DNA of 64,000 bases from Phyllobacterium myrsinacearum (lineage in GTDB: Bacteria > Pseudomonadota > Alphaproteobacteria > Rhizobiales > Rhizobiaceae). Position numbers and translations under genes: made by a program. A model generated the notes under the pieces. It worked only from the letters and a program-made list of their open reading frames with translations. It did no database searches and was not told where the DNA came from. The stretch is from assembly GCF_002980555.1 (NCBI RefSeq), contig NZ_PVBT01000006.1, positions 306,846-370,845 on the forward strand, written 5' to 3'. Numbering within the stretch: the first letter of the stretch is position 1; every line of letters begins with the position of its first letter. This document shows, one piece after another, positions 27,489-35,901 of the stretch.

Positions 27489-28385
27489 ATGCCATCAATG
27501 CCGCCGCTCGGATCTACAATGCGTACGCACCAGCCCTATCCGGGCGTTTATGCATTTTACGATGGCAGGATAGAGGGCGCGCGCGCCTATTCCGCCGATC
27601 CAAACTGGCTGGATGACGGGGCCTATACACTCGGCCTGTGTTCCTACGCCATCGTTTCCGGCGAGGAAGCTCTCGTTTATGACACCAGTATTTCAAACCA
27701 GCATGCGGCATTGATCCGCAACGCGCTGCAGGAGGCGGGCGTGCGCCATATCCGCGTGGTGCTCAGCCACTGGCATGTGGACCATGTGGCTGGCAATGCC
27801 GTTTTCGCCGATTGCGAGATCATCGCCAATGATCTGACGGCCAAGGCGCTCACCGGCAACAGGGAACGGCTGGAGAACGGCACGCCGCCCATCCGGCCGC
27901 TGGTCATGCCCAACAGCATTTTTACGGGCGAGCGCGATCTGAATGTTGGCGATATCGCCGTGCAGCTGCGCCACGTGGATATTCACAGCCATGACGGCAC
28001 GGTGATGATCCTGCCGCATCTGAAGCTGCTGTTTGCCGGCGACACGCTGGAAGAGCCGATCACCTATGTGGCGGAACCGGAGCGGCTGGAAAACCACCTG
28101 CTCGATCTGGAACGGATTTCAACCTGGGATATTGAAAAAATCCTACCCAATCACGGCGCCGAGAATGTGATCGTGGCTGGCGGATACGGGCCGGAACTGA
28201 TTGCCGCCACGGGGCGCTATGTCAGCAAGCTGATGCGCCTGCGCAACGAGCCGGAACTGGCTGGCGATGACCTGCAGGCGTTTACGGCCGACGATTTCCG
28301 CTCGGGCGTGCTCACCTATTATGCGCCCTATGAGCCGGTCCACCGGCAGAATGTGGAATCGGTCATCGGCGCACATCGCAAATAG
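27489..28385 (+). CDS. MBL-fold metallo-hydrolase
   Basis: A 298-residue metallo-beta-lactamase-superfamily protein. The zinc motif is HWHVDHVAGN, followed by the third-ligand region (VDIHSHDGTVM) and the bridging Asp in LLFAGDTLEEP; a further His is in LPNHGAEN. There is no signal peptide. GGAGGATAGTCCAT precedes the ATG. The superfamily includes glyoxalase II, lactonases and RNA-processing enzymes; this single-domain form cannot be assigned a substrate. Confidence 0.85.
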   Translation: MPSMPPLGSTMRTHQPYPGVYAFYDGRIEGARAYSADPNWLDDGAYTLGLCSYAIVSGEEALVYDTSISNQHAALIRNALQEAGVRHIRVVLSHWHVDHVAGNAVFADCEIIANDLTAKALTGNRERLENGTPPIRPLVMPNSIFTGERDLNVGDIAVQLRHVDIHSHDGTVMILPHLKLLFAGDTLEEPITYVAEPERLENHLLDLERISTWDIEKILPNHGAENVIVAGGYGPELIAATGRYVSKLMRLRNEPELAGDDLQAFTADDFRSGVLTYYAPYEPVHRQNVESVIGAHRK

Positions 28386-28395
28386 TGGTTGCGGA

Positions 28396-28875
28396 TCAAT
28401 CGTTGGAAGCAGCCAGAAGTTTCTTGAGCTGCTTCTTTTCGCTGTCGGACAGCGGCGCCGTTTCCTGAGGGGAACGGCGGCGGCGGCGAATCGAAACCAC
28501 GATGGCGATGGCACCGGCAATCAGCGCCGCAACGGGAAATCCCCACAGCAGGATTGTGCTCAGCATCAGGCGCGGCTTCAGGAGGACGAACTCACCGTAG
28601 CGGGCGACGATAAAATCGAGCACCTGCTCGTCCGTATCCCCCGCTGTCAGCCGTTCACGTACCAGCACGCGCAAATCCCTGGCGAGATCCGCGTTGGAGT
28701 CATCGATCGACTGGTTCTGGCACACCATGCAGCGCAGCTCGGTGGAAAGCGTGCGCGCCCGTGTCTCCAGTGCCGGGTTGGCCAGCATCTCGTCGGGCGA
28801 GACGGCGCGTGCGCCGGTCGCCGCAAAGGTCAGGGCCGTCAGCAACAGCAAAACCGCGGCGAGCGCGCGTCTCAT
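28396..28875 (-). CDS. cycL: Cytochrome c maturation protein CcmH/CycL
   Basis: A 159-residue protein that reduces apocytochrome c haem-binding cysteines before haem attachment. Signal peptide 1-24; the active-site motif LRC49MVC52[17 protein letters not shown]; a single membrane helix near residues 105-127; and a basic cytoplasmic tail. The ATG overlaps the cycK stop (ATGA). It is last in the cycH-cycJ-cycK-cycL operon, the usual rhizobial order. Confidence 0.95.
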   Translation of the reverse strand: MRRALAAVLLLLTALTFAATGARAVSPDEMLANPALETRARTLSTELRCMVCQNQSIDDSNADLARDLRVLVRERLTAGDTDEQVLDFIVARYGEFVLLKPRLMLSTILLWGFPVAALIAGAIAIVVSIRRRRRSPQETAPLSDSEKKQLKKLLAASND

Positions 28876-30866
28876 GCCACGGCTCCCCGCGCCCGCTGCG
28901 GCCTGGCGGCTTTTGCCTTGCCGGGTGCGCCGACCCGCAGGCGCCGGTCAGCCAGGGACATGGCACCGCCCGCCATCATCACCAGCGCGCCGAGCCAGAT
29001 CAGCGTGACATAGGGCTTCCACCAGACCCGCACCACCATGCCGCCATCCGGCGTCGCGTCACCCAGCGAGACATAGAGCTGGCTGAAAACGAATGTCTTG
29101 ATGCCCGCCTCAGTGGTCTGCATCTTGCGCACGGGGTAGAAGCGCTTGGATGACATCATCGTGTCCACCTCCCGCGCTGCGCTGTCGAGGATGGTGAACT
29201 TGCCCTGATCCTCGGTGAAATTCGAATCCTTGACCGGATCGATGCGGTCAAAGCGCAGGGTATAATCGGCCACACGCATGGTCTGGCCCGGCTTCATCAC
29301 CGTCACGTCTTCCGTGGCAAAGGTCGAAACGGCAACGATACCCAGAAGCGTAACGCCAAGGCCGAAATGGGCAAAGGCTGTGCCGAACACCGATTTCGGC
29401 AGGCCGGCCAGCCGCCGCAGCATGACGCTGACGGGCGCCTTGCCGACGCCCGCTTTCAGGGAAAGATCGGTCAGTGCGCCCAGCATCAGCCAGAACGCCA
29501 GGCCGATGCCGAACGCCGAAAACACTGCCGTGCCCGAGGTCTTGTAGAGCACCACGGCCACCACCAGCAGGGCGAGAAAGAACGCCATCATCAGCCGCTG
29601 GGCGACGCCAAGGATATCGCCGCGCTTCCATGCCAGCAGCGGCCCGAACGGCACGGCGGCGAGCAGCGGGATCATCAGCGGGCCAAAGGTCATGTTGAAA
29701 AACGGCGGCCCGACGGAAATCTTTTCGCCGGTCAATGTTTCCAGGAGCAGCGGGTAGAGCGTGCCGATCAGCACGGTGGCCGCAGCGGTCGTCAGGAAGA
29801 GGTTGTTGAACACCAGCGCCCCTTCGCGCGAGACCGGCTGGAACAGCCCGCCCGGCGCGAGCGTCTGGGCGCGGCGCGCAAACAGTGCCAGCGATCCGCC
29901 GATGAAAAGCACGAGAATGGCAAGAATGAACAGGCCGCGGCCCGGATCGGTGGCGAAGGTATGCACCGAGGTCAGGACGCCCGAACGGACGAGGAAAGTG
30001 CCGAGCAGCGACAGGGAGAAGGTGAGGATTGCCAGCAGCACCGTCCAGATTTTCAGGGCCGAGCGCTTTTCCATCACCAGGGCCGAATGCAGCAGCGCCG
30101 TGCCTGCCAGCCATGGCATGAACGAGGCATTTTCAACCGGATCCCAGAACCACCAGCCGCCCCAGCCAAGCTCGTAATAGGCCCAGTAGGAGCCCATGGC
30201 GATGCCGCCGGTCAGGAACATCCAGGCCGTCAGCGTCCATGGCCGCACCCAGCGCGCCCAGGCGGCGTCGATACGCCCGTCGATGAGCGCCGCCACGGCA
30301 AAGGAGAAGCAGACGGAAAAGCCGACATAGCCGAGGTAAAGCAGCGGCGGATGGATGGCGAGGCCGATGTCCTGCAGGATCGGATTGAGATCCTGCCCTT
30401 CGATGGGCGCTGGACTGGTGCGCGTGAACGGATTGGACGTGGCAACGATGAACAGCAGGAAGGCCGAGCCGATCCAGGCCTGCACGCCCAGGACATTGGC
30501 TTTGAGCGAGGGCGGCAGATTGTTGCCGAAAAAGGCAACCAGTGCGCTGAAGAATGTCAGGATGAGCACCCACAGCAGCATGGAGCCCTCATGATTGCCC
30601 CAGACGCCGGTGATCTTGTACAGCATCGGCTTTTGCGAATGCGAATTCTCCCAGACGTTCTGCAGGGAGAAATCCGACACAATGTAAGCAGATGTCAGCG
30701 CGGCAAAGGCAAGCGCGATCAGGGCAAAGACGGTGAAGGCGGCGGGAACGGCAACGGCCATCATGCGGTCGTCATTGCGCCGTGCGCCCCACACCGGAAC
30801 CACTGCTTGCACGATGGACAGGGCGAGCGCCAGAACCAGTGCGAAATGTCCGAGTTCAACGGTCAT
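28872..30866 (-). CDS. cycK: Cytochrome c haem lyase CcmF/CycK
   Basis: A 664-residue integral membrane subunit of the haem ligation complex. It has about fifteen membrane helices and the tryptophan-rich WWD haem-binding region ([28 protein letters not shown]). A large periplasmic loop lies before the last helix. It probably acts with CycH and CycL to join haem from CycJ to apocytochrome. Start and stop overlap cycJ and cycL by four bases each, indicating translational coupling. Confidence 0.95.
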   Translation of the reverse strand: MTVELGHFALVLALALSIVQAVVPVWGARRNDDRMMAVAVPAAFTVFALIALAFAALTSAYIVSDFSLQNVWENSHSQKPMLYKITGVWGNHEGSMLLWVLILTFFSALVAFFGNNLPPSLKANVLGVQAWIGSAFLLFIVATSNPFTRTSPAPIEGQDLNPILQDIGLAIHPPLLYLGYVGFSVCFSFAVAALIDGRIDAAWARWVRPWTLTAWMFLTGGIAMGSYWAYYELGWGGWWFWDPVENASFMPWLAGTALLHSALVMEKRSALKIWTVLLAILTFSLSLLGTFLVRSGVLTSVHTFATDPGRGLFILAILVLFIGGSLALFARRAQTLAPGGLFQPVSREGALVFNNLFLTTAAATVLIGTLYPLLLETLTGEKISVGPPFFNMTFGPLMIPLLAAVPFGPLLAWKRGDILGVAQRLMMAFFLALLVVAVVLYKTSGTAVFSAFGIGLAFWLMLGALTDLSLKAGVGKAPVSVMLRRLAGLPKSVFGTAFAHFGLGVTLLGIVAVSTFATEDVTVMKPGQTMRVADYTLRFDRIDPVKDSNFTEDQGKFTILDSAAREVDTMMSSKRFYPVRKMQTTEAGIKTFVFSQLYVSLGDATPDGGMVVRVWWKPYVTLIWLGALVMMAGGAMSLADRRLRVGAPGKAKAARPQRARGAVA

Positions 30867-31309
30867 GGCTGCTTGTTCTCCCCCTGCCAGACGCCCTTGG
30901 CCTTCAGACTGTCGGCAACTTCCTTGGGCATATAGTTTTCATCATGCTTGGCAAGCACGCTGTCCGCCTGAAACGCACCGCCCGGCGCAAACCTGCCTTC
31001 GATCACCACACCCTGATCCTCGCGAAAGAGATCGGGAAGGATGCCGTCATAGGTCACCGGCACGCTCTTGATGTGATCGGTGACAGCAAAGGTGATCCGT
31101 GTGCCGGTGCCACGCACCACACTGCCCTTTTCGACCAGGCCACCCAGCCGGAACCGCGATTCCGATTGCAGGTCCGCCGCGGCGATGTCCGACGGCATGC
31201 GGAAAAACGCAATCCGCTGCTGCAGCGCGAACAGCACCAGCCCGGCCGCGCAGGCCAGCACCACCAGAGCACCGCCGATCACCGAAAGCCGTTTCTGCTT
31301 GCGCGTCAT
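30863..31309 (-). CDS. cycJ: Haem chaperone CcmE/CycJ
   Basis: A 148-residue periplasmic haem chaperone anchored by an N-terminal helix (residues ~8-28). It has the family signature [10 protein letters not shown] with His122, which binds haem covalently, and Tyr126. It hands haem to CycK. The start overlaps the cycH stop by one base. Confidence 0.95.
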   Translation of the reverse strand: MTRKQKRLSVIGGALVVLACAAGLVLFALQQRIAFFRMPSDIAAADLQSESRFRLGGLVEKGSVVRGTGTRITFAVTDHIKSVPVTYDGILPDLFREDQGVVIEGRFAPGGAFQADSVLAKHDENYMPKEVADSLKAKGVWQGENKQP

Positions 31310-32499
31310 TATTTCTTCTCCCGCGGCGTGTCGCCGGGCTGTTCCACCAGACCCAGATCATCGGCGACTGCGTCGAGACGCGCAACCTTATCGGCGCTCA
31401 ACACTTTGCGAGCATTTGCCAGCGCTTCCAGCGCATCATTGGGGCGGTTGAGCACCACATAGGACCGGACCAGCTTTTCCCAGCCCTCGACATCGTCGGG
31501 TGATTGCTTGAGTTTTTCGGCAAGGCTGGAGACCATGCCCTCGATCATGGCCGCGCGGTCCTGCACATTCATCCCAGCCGCCGCCTCGACCTGCGAGGCA
31601 TCGGGACCTGTCGCCCTGTCGATGTCGCTGACATCGGGCGCGTCGCCGGCGATTTCCTTGTCGAGGCGTGTCAACGCCGCCTGCGCCTCGTCGCGCCACG
31701 GCACGTCGCTCGGCGCATCGACCAGCAGCTTGCGGATCAGGTCGCGCGATTCAACCAGCTTGCCCTGCTGCATCCAGCCATTGATGATGAAGAATTGCGG
31801 GCGCATATCGCCGGGATTGAGCGTGAGCGCCCGGTTGAAACTGGCTTCCGCCTCGGGCGTCATCGTGCCGCCTGCAGCCGCGCTCAACGCTTCGCCCAGA
31901 CCCATCTGGCGCGGACCGCTGTCACCGTTCAGGCGGATGGCATTGCGGTATGCGGTCACCGCATCGGCGGGACGTCCAGTGCGCAGGTAAATCGGCGCCA
32001 GCACTTCCCATCCCTGCCCGTCATCGGGATTGAGGGTGAGATGCGCTTCGGCGCGGGCAATCAATTCGGCGGGTGTCGCCTGATCCGCCGGACGGGACAG
32101 GCGCTCGGCCAGCGGCTGCGCCGGCAGATCGGGCGAGCCGGTCTTAGCATAAATGCTCCAGGACAGCAGCGGAATGGCCAGCACGGTCGCCAGTGTCAGC
32201 CATTCGCGGGTGGCGCTCTTCTGCGGGCGATAGACCGTTTTATCGGCTTCGGCAGCGGCAGCCGACTTCAGCAGACGCCGGCTGATTTCAGCGCGCGCCT
32301 GTTCGCTGCTGGCGGCATCGATAATGCCGCGCTTCTCGTCAGCCTCCAGTTCCCGCAATTGATCACGGTAAACCTCGACATCATATGTGTTGTCCGACAC
32401 GCTTGTTTTGACGCGGCGTGTCAGCGGCAAGAGCACCACGAGCGTTGCGATAACGGTCAACAGTGCGGCAGAAATCCAGAAAACCATGCGTTGAGACAT
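31309..32499 (-). CDS. cycH: Cytochrome c biogenesis protein CcmI/CycH
   Basis: A 396-residue membrane protein thought to present apocytochrome to the haem lyase. Two N-terminal membrane helices (residues ~5-25 and ~90-110) flank a short cytoplasmic loop with [22 protein letters not shown], typical of CcmI. The periplasmic part contains TPR-like units (for example [31 protein letters not shown]). The start at 32499 (MSQRMVFW) places helix 1 at the N-terminus. First gene of the cyc operon. Confidence 0.93.
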   Translation of the reverse strand: MSQRMVFWISAALLTVIATLVVLLPLTRRVKTSVSDNTYDVEVYRDQLRELEADEKRGIIDAASSEQARAEISRRLLKSAAAAEADKTVYRPQKSATREWLTLATVLAIPLLSWSIYAKTGSPDLPAQPLAERLSRPADQATPAELIARAEAHLTLNPDDGQGWEVLAPIYLRTGRPADAVTAYRNAIRLNGDSGPRQMGLGEALSAAAGGTMTPEAEASFNRALTLNPGDMRPQFFIINGWMQQGKLVESRDLIRKLLVDAPSDVPWRDEAQAALTRLDKEIAGDAPDVSDIDRATGPDASQVEAAAGMNVQDRAAMIEGMVSSLAEKLKQSPDDVEGWEKLVRSYVVLNRPNDALEALANARKVLSADKVARLDAVADDLGLVEQPGDTPREKK

Positions 32500-32585
32500 A
32501 GTCTGCAAGCGCCGTAAAATCCAAATGGATTTCACGGCTAGGGCAATTCGCCGCAAAGCGGGCAAATGACCAGGCTATGGAAGCG

Positions 32586-33026
32586 TCAGATCAGCGGCGT
32601 CCAGCTGCCGTCTTCATTGCGGCAGGCGGTCCCGCGGGTCGTCTGCGGCGTTCCGTCGATGCGGATGGTGTGGGTATACTGGCGGCAGTTCTGCGAGCCG
32701 ACCTGATAGGGCTGCGCCGCCACCACTTCGCCGCTGCGGCTGCCCGAACTGTTCTTCCAGTCGACAGCCTTGCCGGCCGGTGAATATTCCAGTGCCTGAT
32801 ATTCGGCCTGCAGCGCGCTCTTGCGGTCCGCCGGATCGAGCGAAGCCGCCAGGCGGCTTCCGAGCAGGCCATTGCCGAGCGGCGCAAGCACGCCCGAGCT
32901 TGCCGGCTGGGACGATTTGCCGGTCAGGCGGGCAAAAGTGCCTCCGCCCTTGGCGCCCGACGTGGTCGAGCATGCGGAAAGAAGAAGAACGGCAATAAGG
33001 GAAAGAGCAATCTGGGATTTCATCAT
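32586..33026 (-). CDS. Outer-membrane lipoprotein, 17-kDa surface-antigen-like
   Basis: A lipoprotein of about 146 residues: a signal peptide with lipobox LLSAC gives the lipidated cysteine. The mature part is Gly/Ser-rich at first, then SRLAASLDPADRKSALQAEYQALEYSPAGKAVDWKN, the pattern of the RT0821/Lpp0805 surface protein family, and ends with two cysteines (QNCRQYTHTI, GTACRNEDGSW) that may form a disulphide. Two adjacent ATGs (33026 and 33023) are possible starts. It lies between the cyc and feu operons on the same strand; its role is probably structural in the envelope. Confidence 0.82.
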   Translation of the reverse strand: MMKSQIALSLIAVLLLSACSTTSGAKGGGTFARLTGKSSQPASSGVLAPLGNGLLGSRLAASLDPADRKSALQAEYQALEYSPAGKAVDWKNSSGSRSGEVVAAQPYQVGSQNCRQYTHTIRIDGTPQTTRGTACRNEDGSWTPLI

Positions 33027-33111
33027 GGGTCCGTTTTTACGGGGCCTCGCAACAAAGGCAATAGCTGGCAATTACTTATGACCCGATTGGGCGTGCGGTT
33101 GCAAGCGCCAT

Positions 33112-34512
33112 TCAATCCCCGGCCACCGGAAGCGTGATCCGCGCGCGCAAACCGCCAAGGTCCTCGCTGCGTTCCAGGCGCAGCGTTCCGCCATATTCGC
33201 GCACGGTGTCATGCACGATGGACAGGCCGAGGCCGGTTCCCGGCTTGCTCTCGTCCAGGCGTTTCCCGCGTGTCAGCGCATCCTTGATCTGGCCGGGCGC
33301 GAGACCCGGACCGTCATCCTCGACGCTGATATCAAATGCATTGTCCATGGTTTCCGGACCCGCTGCCGACACGGTAAGCCGGATGGCGCTGCGTCCCCAC
33401 TTCCCGGCATTTTCCAGAAGATTGCCGACGATTTCCTCAAGATCTTCCTGCTCGCCCGCAAACACGGCGTCGGGCATCCTGTTGTCGAAACGCATGTCCA
33501 TGCCTGGATTGAGCTTGGCGGTGACGCGCACGAGCCGCGCCAGGATCGGCGTGACGGATGCGCGAAAGACGACGCTGTCGCGCTGCGCCGCCACCCGGGC
33601 CCGCTGCAGATAGTGCTGGATCTGCACCTGCATGGCCGCGCTTTGTTCGGCAACGATCTTGCCTTTTGCGCCGCCGATTGTCCGGCTTTCATTGGCGAGA
33701 ACCGACAGGGGCGTTTTGAGGGAATGGGCGAGATTGCCCACCTGCGTGCGCGAGCGCTCCATGATGCGGCGGTTGTTTTCGATCAGCGCATTCATTTCGC
33801 GCGCCAGCGGCGCAATCTCGATGGGCAGATCCTCGTCGAGCCGCGAAACCTTGCCCTCGCGAATATCGGCGAGCGAACGGCGCACGCGGTCGAGCGGGCG
33901 CAGGCCGAACAGGATGACCGCCGCATTGATCAGCGTTCCGGCAATGCCGAAAACACCGAGGTAAAAATAGAGCGTATTGCGGAAATCGGCGATTTCGCCT
34001 TCCAGTTCGCTGAGATTGCCCATCACGCGAAAGCGGGCGACGCGGTTTTCCGCATCCAGCACGACTTCCGTCTCGACGATGGAGAGTTGTTCGCCCTTCA
34101 GGCCGGGCTCCGTATACGAACGCTGGAACGAGGTATCGAAGGGAACCATCAGGGTTGACGGGGAATCGATGCTCTTCCCGCCCAGCGAGATCGACCGCAA
34201 TGAGCCCTTGAGATTGTCCGCGACCGGATCGACGGACCAGTACCAGCCGGAAAACGGGCTGGAGTAGCGCACTTCGCCGGGGTCCGGCCGTCCAACCAGC
34301 GTGCCGTCATTCACGCTGACGGAAGCGATGACGCTGAACAGATGCGCCGACAGCAGCTGCTGGAAGCTGTGCTGGCGCGCTTCGCCATAGAGTGCCGAAA
34401 TGATGGTCGCGATGGCAACGAAGGATACAATGGTCCACAGCGTCGAGAAGAGGATGACGCGCAGGGAGAGTGACCGGACATTGGGGAGATAGCGGGTCAG
34501 CCGTAAGATCAC
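33112..34512 (-). CDS. feuQ: Sensor histidine kinase FeuQ (PhoQ-like)
   Basis: A 466-residue inner-membrane kinase with two membrane helices (~18-40 and ~185-205) around a periplasmic sensor of about 145 residues, a linker, HisKA with VGNLAHSLKTPLSVLANES and HATPase with GNLLENAGKWG, DDGPGL and GTGLGLSIVHDTV. In Sinorhizobium meliloti FeuQ activates FeuP and drives genes for cyclic-glucan export and low-osmolarity adaptation. The position (next to a PhoP-like regulator, a small secreted protein and the cyc operon) agrees. It follows feuP by 22 bases. Confidence 0.82.
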   Translation of the reverse strand: MILRLTRYLPNVRSLSLRVILFSTLWTIVSFVAIATIISALYGEARQHSFQQLLSAHLFSVIASVSVNDGTLVGRPDPGEVRYSSPFSGWYWSVDPVADNLKGSLRSISLGGKSIDSPSTLMVPFDTSFQRSYTEPGLKGEQLSIVETEVVLDAENRVARFRVMGNLSELEGEIADFRNTLYFYLGVFGIAGTLINAAVILFGLRPLDRVRRSLADIREGKVSRLDEDLPIEIAPLAREMNALIENNRRIMERSRTQVGNLAHSLKTPLSVLANESRTIGGAKGKIVAEQSAAMQVQIQHYLQRARVAAQRDSVVFRASVTPILARLVRVTAKLNPGMDMRFDNRMPDAVFAGEQEDLEEIVGNLLENAGKWGRSAIRLTVSAAGPETMDNAFDISVEDDGPGLAPGQIKDALTRGKRLDESKPGTGLGLSIVHDTVREYGGTLRLERSEDLGGLRARITLPVAGD

Positions 34513-34534
34513 GCGTTTGCCCTGCTCCTGCCCG

Positions 34535-35206
34535 TCAGGCCTTGTTGTCCTGGGATTTGATGCGATACCCCATGCCGCGGATGGTTTCGATCAGATCGAT
34601 ACCCATTTTCTTGCGCAGCCGCCCGACAAACACCTCGATCGTGTTCGAATCACGGTCGAAATCCTGATCGTAGAGGTGCTCCACCAGCTCGGTGCGCGAA
34701 ACCACTTCATCCATGTGGTGCATGAGGTAGGACAACAGGCGGAACTCGTGCGAGGTCAACTTCAGGGTTGTGCCGTTGACCGCCGCCTTCGACGTCTTGG
34801 TGTCAAGGCGCAGCGGACCGCAGGTGATTTCTGACGATGCATGACCCGCCGCACGGCGAATCAGCGCGCGCAGGCGCGCCAGCACTTCCTCGATGTGAAA
34901 CGGCTTGGCGACGTAGTCATCGGCCCCGGCATCGATACCGGCCACCTTGTCGCTCCAGCGGTCGCGTGCCGTCAGCAGCAGCACCGGCATGATGCGCCCG
35001 TCGCGCCGCCACTTCTCCAGCACTGTCAGCCCGTCCATCTGCGGCAGGCCGATATCGAGGATCACCGCGTCGTAGGGTTCCGTATCGCCGAGAAAATGCC
35101 CCTCTTCGCCATCGAAAGCGTGATCCACCACATAGCCGGCTTCGGTCGTTGCCTCGACCAGCTGGCGATTCAGATCACGATCATCTTCAACGATGAGTAT
35201 TCTCAT
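34535..35206 (-). CDS. feuP: Response regulator FeuP (PhoP/OmpR family)
   Basis: A 223-residue regulator from the ATG at 35206; a TTG two codons earlier is less likely. The receiver has VEDDRDLN, the phospho-acceptor in YDAVILDIGLPQMDG and the Lys in DDYVAKPFHIEEVLARL. The winged-helix domain has LTSHEFRLLSYLMHHMDEVVSRTELVEHLYDQDFDRDSNTIEVFVGRLRKKM, close to PhoP. In S. meliloti FeuP controls ndvA. A candidate direct-repeat binding site lies at 35581 before the upstream small gene, suggesting autoregulation. Confidence 0.85.
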   Translation of the reverse strand: MRILIVEDDRDLNRQLVEATTEAGYVVDHAFDGEEGHFLGDTEPYDAVILDIGLPQMDGLTVLEKWRRDGRIMPVLLLTARDRWSDKVAGIDAGADDYVAKPFHIEEVLARLRALIRRAAGHASSEITCGPLRLDTKTSKAAVNGTTLKLTSHEFRLLSYLMHHMDEVVSRTELVEHLYDQDFDRDSNTIEVFVGRLRKKMGIDLIETIRGMGYRIKSQDNKA

Positions 35207-35255
35207 GCGCAATTTTCCCCGGACAGGCGGAACAACAGATCAAACGGCATCCGGT

Positions 35256-35555
35256 TCAGTTTGCTGGAACCGCAACCTCGACGCGGCGCGGACGTTCACC
35301 GTCCTTGCCGGGAATGAGCACCACGACCACGCAAACTTCGCGGCCGTTCTGCGTCTGCGAGGTGGCGCGCGCCAGGGTGCCTCCCTGGGACTGAGCTACC
35401 TGCTGGCCGACCTGCGAACAGTCGGCAGCAGCCAGCTGAAGCAACGCACTGTTCTGCGACGCATCAGGTGCAATCGGAACCGCCCCGGCATGAAGCACGC
35501 CGGATGCTGAAATCAGGGCCGCTAGGGGCAAGGAGAAAAGTGTGTGTTTCATCAT
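35256..35555 (-). CDS. Small secreted protein, putative FeuN
   Basis: A 99-residue protein with a signal peptide (MMKHTLFSLPLAALISASGVLHAGA) and a small mature domain with two cysteines (AADCSQV, EVCVVVV) likely bridged in the periplasm. It lies 49 bases upstream of feuP on the same strand. In S. meliloti the feuN gene in this place encodes a small periplasmic inhibitor of FeuQ. Position, size and export fit; sequence similarity was not tested. No Shine-Dalgarno precedes the ATG pair (35555/35552), and a candidate -10 sits only about 10 bases away, so the message may be almost leaderless. Confidence 0.6.
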   Translation of the reverse strand: MMKHTLFSLPLAALISASGVLHAGAVPIAPDASQNSALLQLAAADCSQVGQQVAQSQGGTLARATSQTQNGREVCVVVVLIPGKDGERPRRVEVAVPAN

Positions 35556-35564
35556 GGCGCTATT

Positions 35565-35596
35565 ATTATCAATCGCAGTCTGAACGATGCATGAAC
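35565..35596 (-). promoter_or_regulatory. Candidate FeuP (PhoP-type) box and promoter before putative feuN
   Basis: Read on the minus strand, GTTCA-N6-GTTCA (35596-35581) is a direct repeat of 11-base period, the layout of PhoP boxes. GATAAT (35570-35565) lies 10 bases further on, the usual spacing of a PhoP box from its -10 element. Confidence 0.4.
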
Positions 35597-35654
35597 AGTT
35601 GGACGTGGCGTAAGCCTTCGATAACAGGTTTGCCACAGGTCACGTCTTTTAACA

Positions 35655-35873
35655 CTATATTTCTTTACGTGAAATGAGCGCGGTTGCACTCAACCGGCCA
35701 AAAAGCGCGGCAATGCCGCTGAGCGCCGTCAGAAACTGCATGATCGTATCGGCAAGCTTTGCCTCGACATCATGATCGAGCGACACGTTGAAGAAGCTGG
35801 AGCATGACAGGATGATCGTTGCCACTGCTGCCCATATGGTCTTGGACTGGTACCATTGTTTTTCATTGGTCAT
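35655..35873 (-). CDS. Holin-like small membrane protein at the end of the GTA cluster
   Basis: A 72-residue protein, MTNEKQWYQSKTIWAAVATI at the N-terminus, with two hydrophobic segments (residues ~12-28 and ~42-58) joined by a short charged loop (DHDVEAKLADT). Tail-end phage and GTA genes of this shape act as holins or anchor lysis enzymes. It follows the megatron gene by 28 bases on the same strand. A role in GTA release is inferred from size, topology and place only. Confidence 0.6.
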   Translation of the reverse strand: MTNEKQWYQSKTIWAAVATIILSCSSFFNVSLDHDVEAKLADTIMQFLTALSGIAALFGRLSATALISRKEI

Positions 35874-35901
35874 AATCAATTCCTTATGAAACAGTTTGAT
35901 T

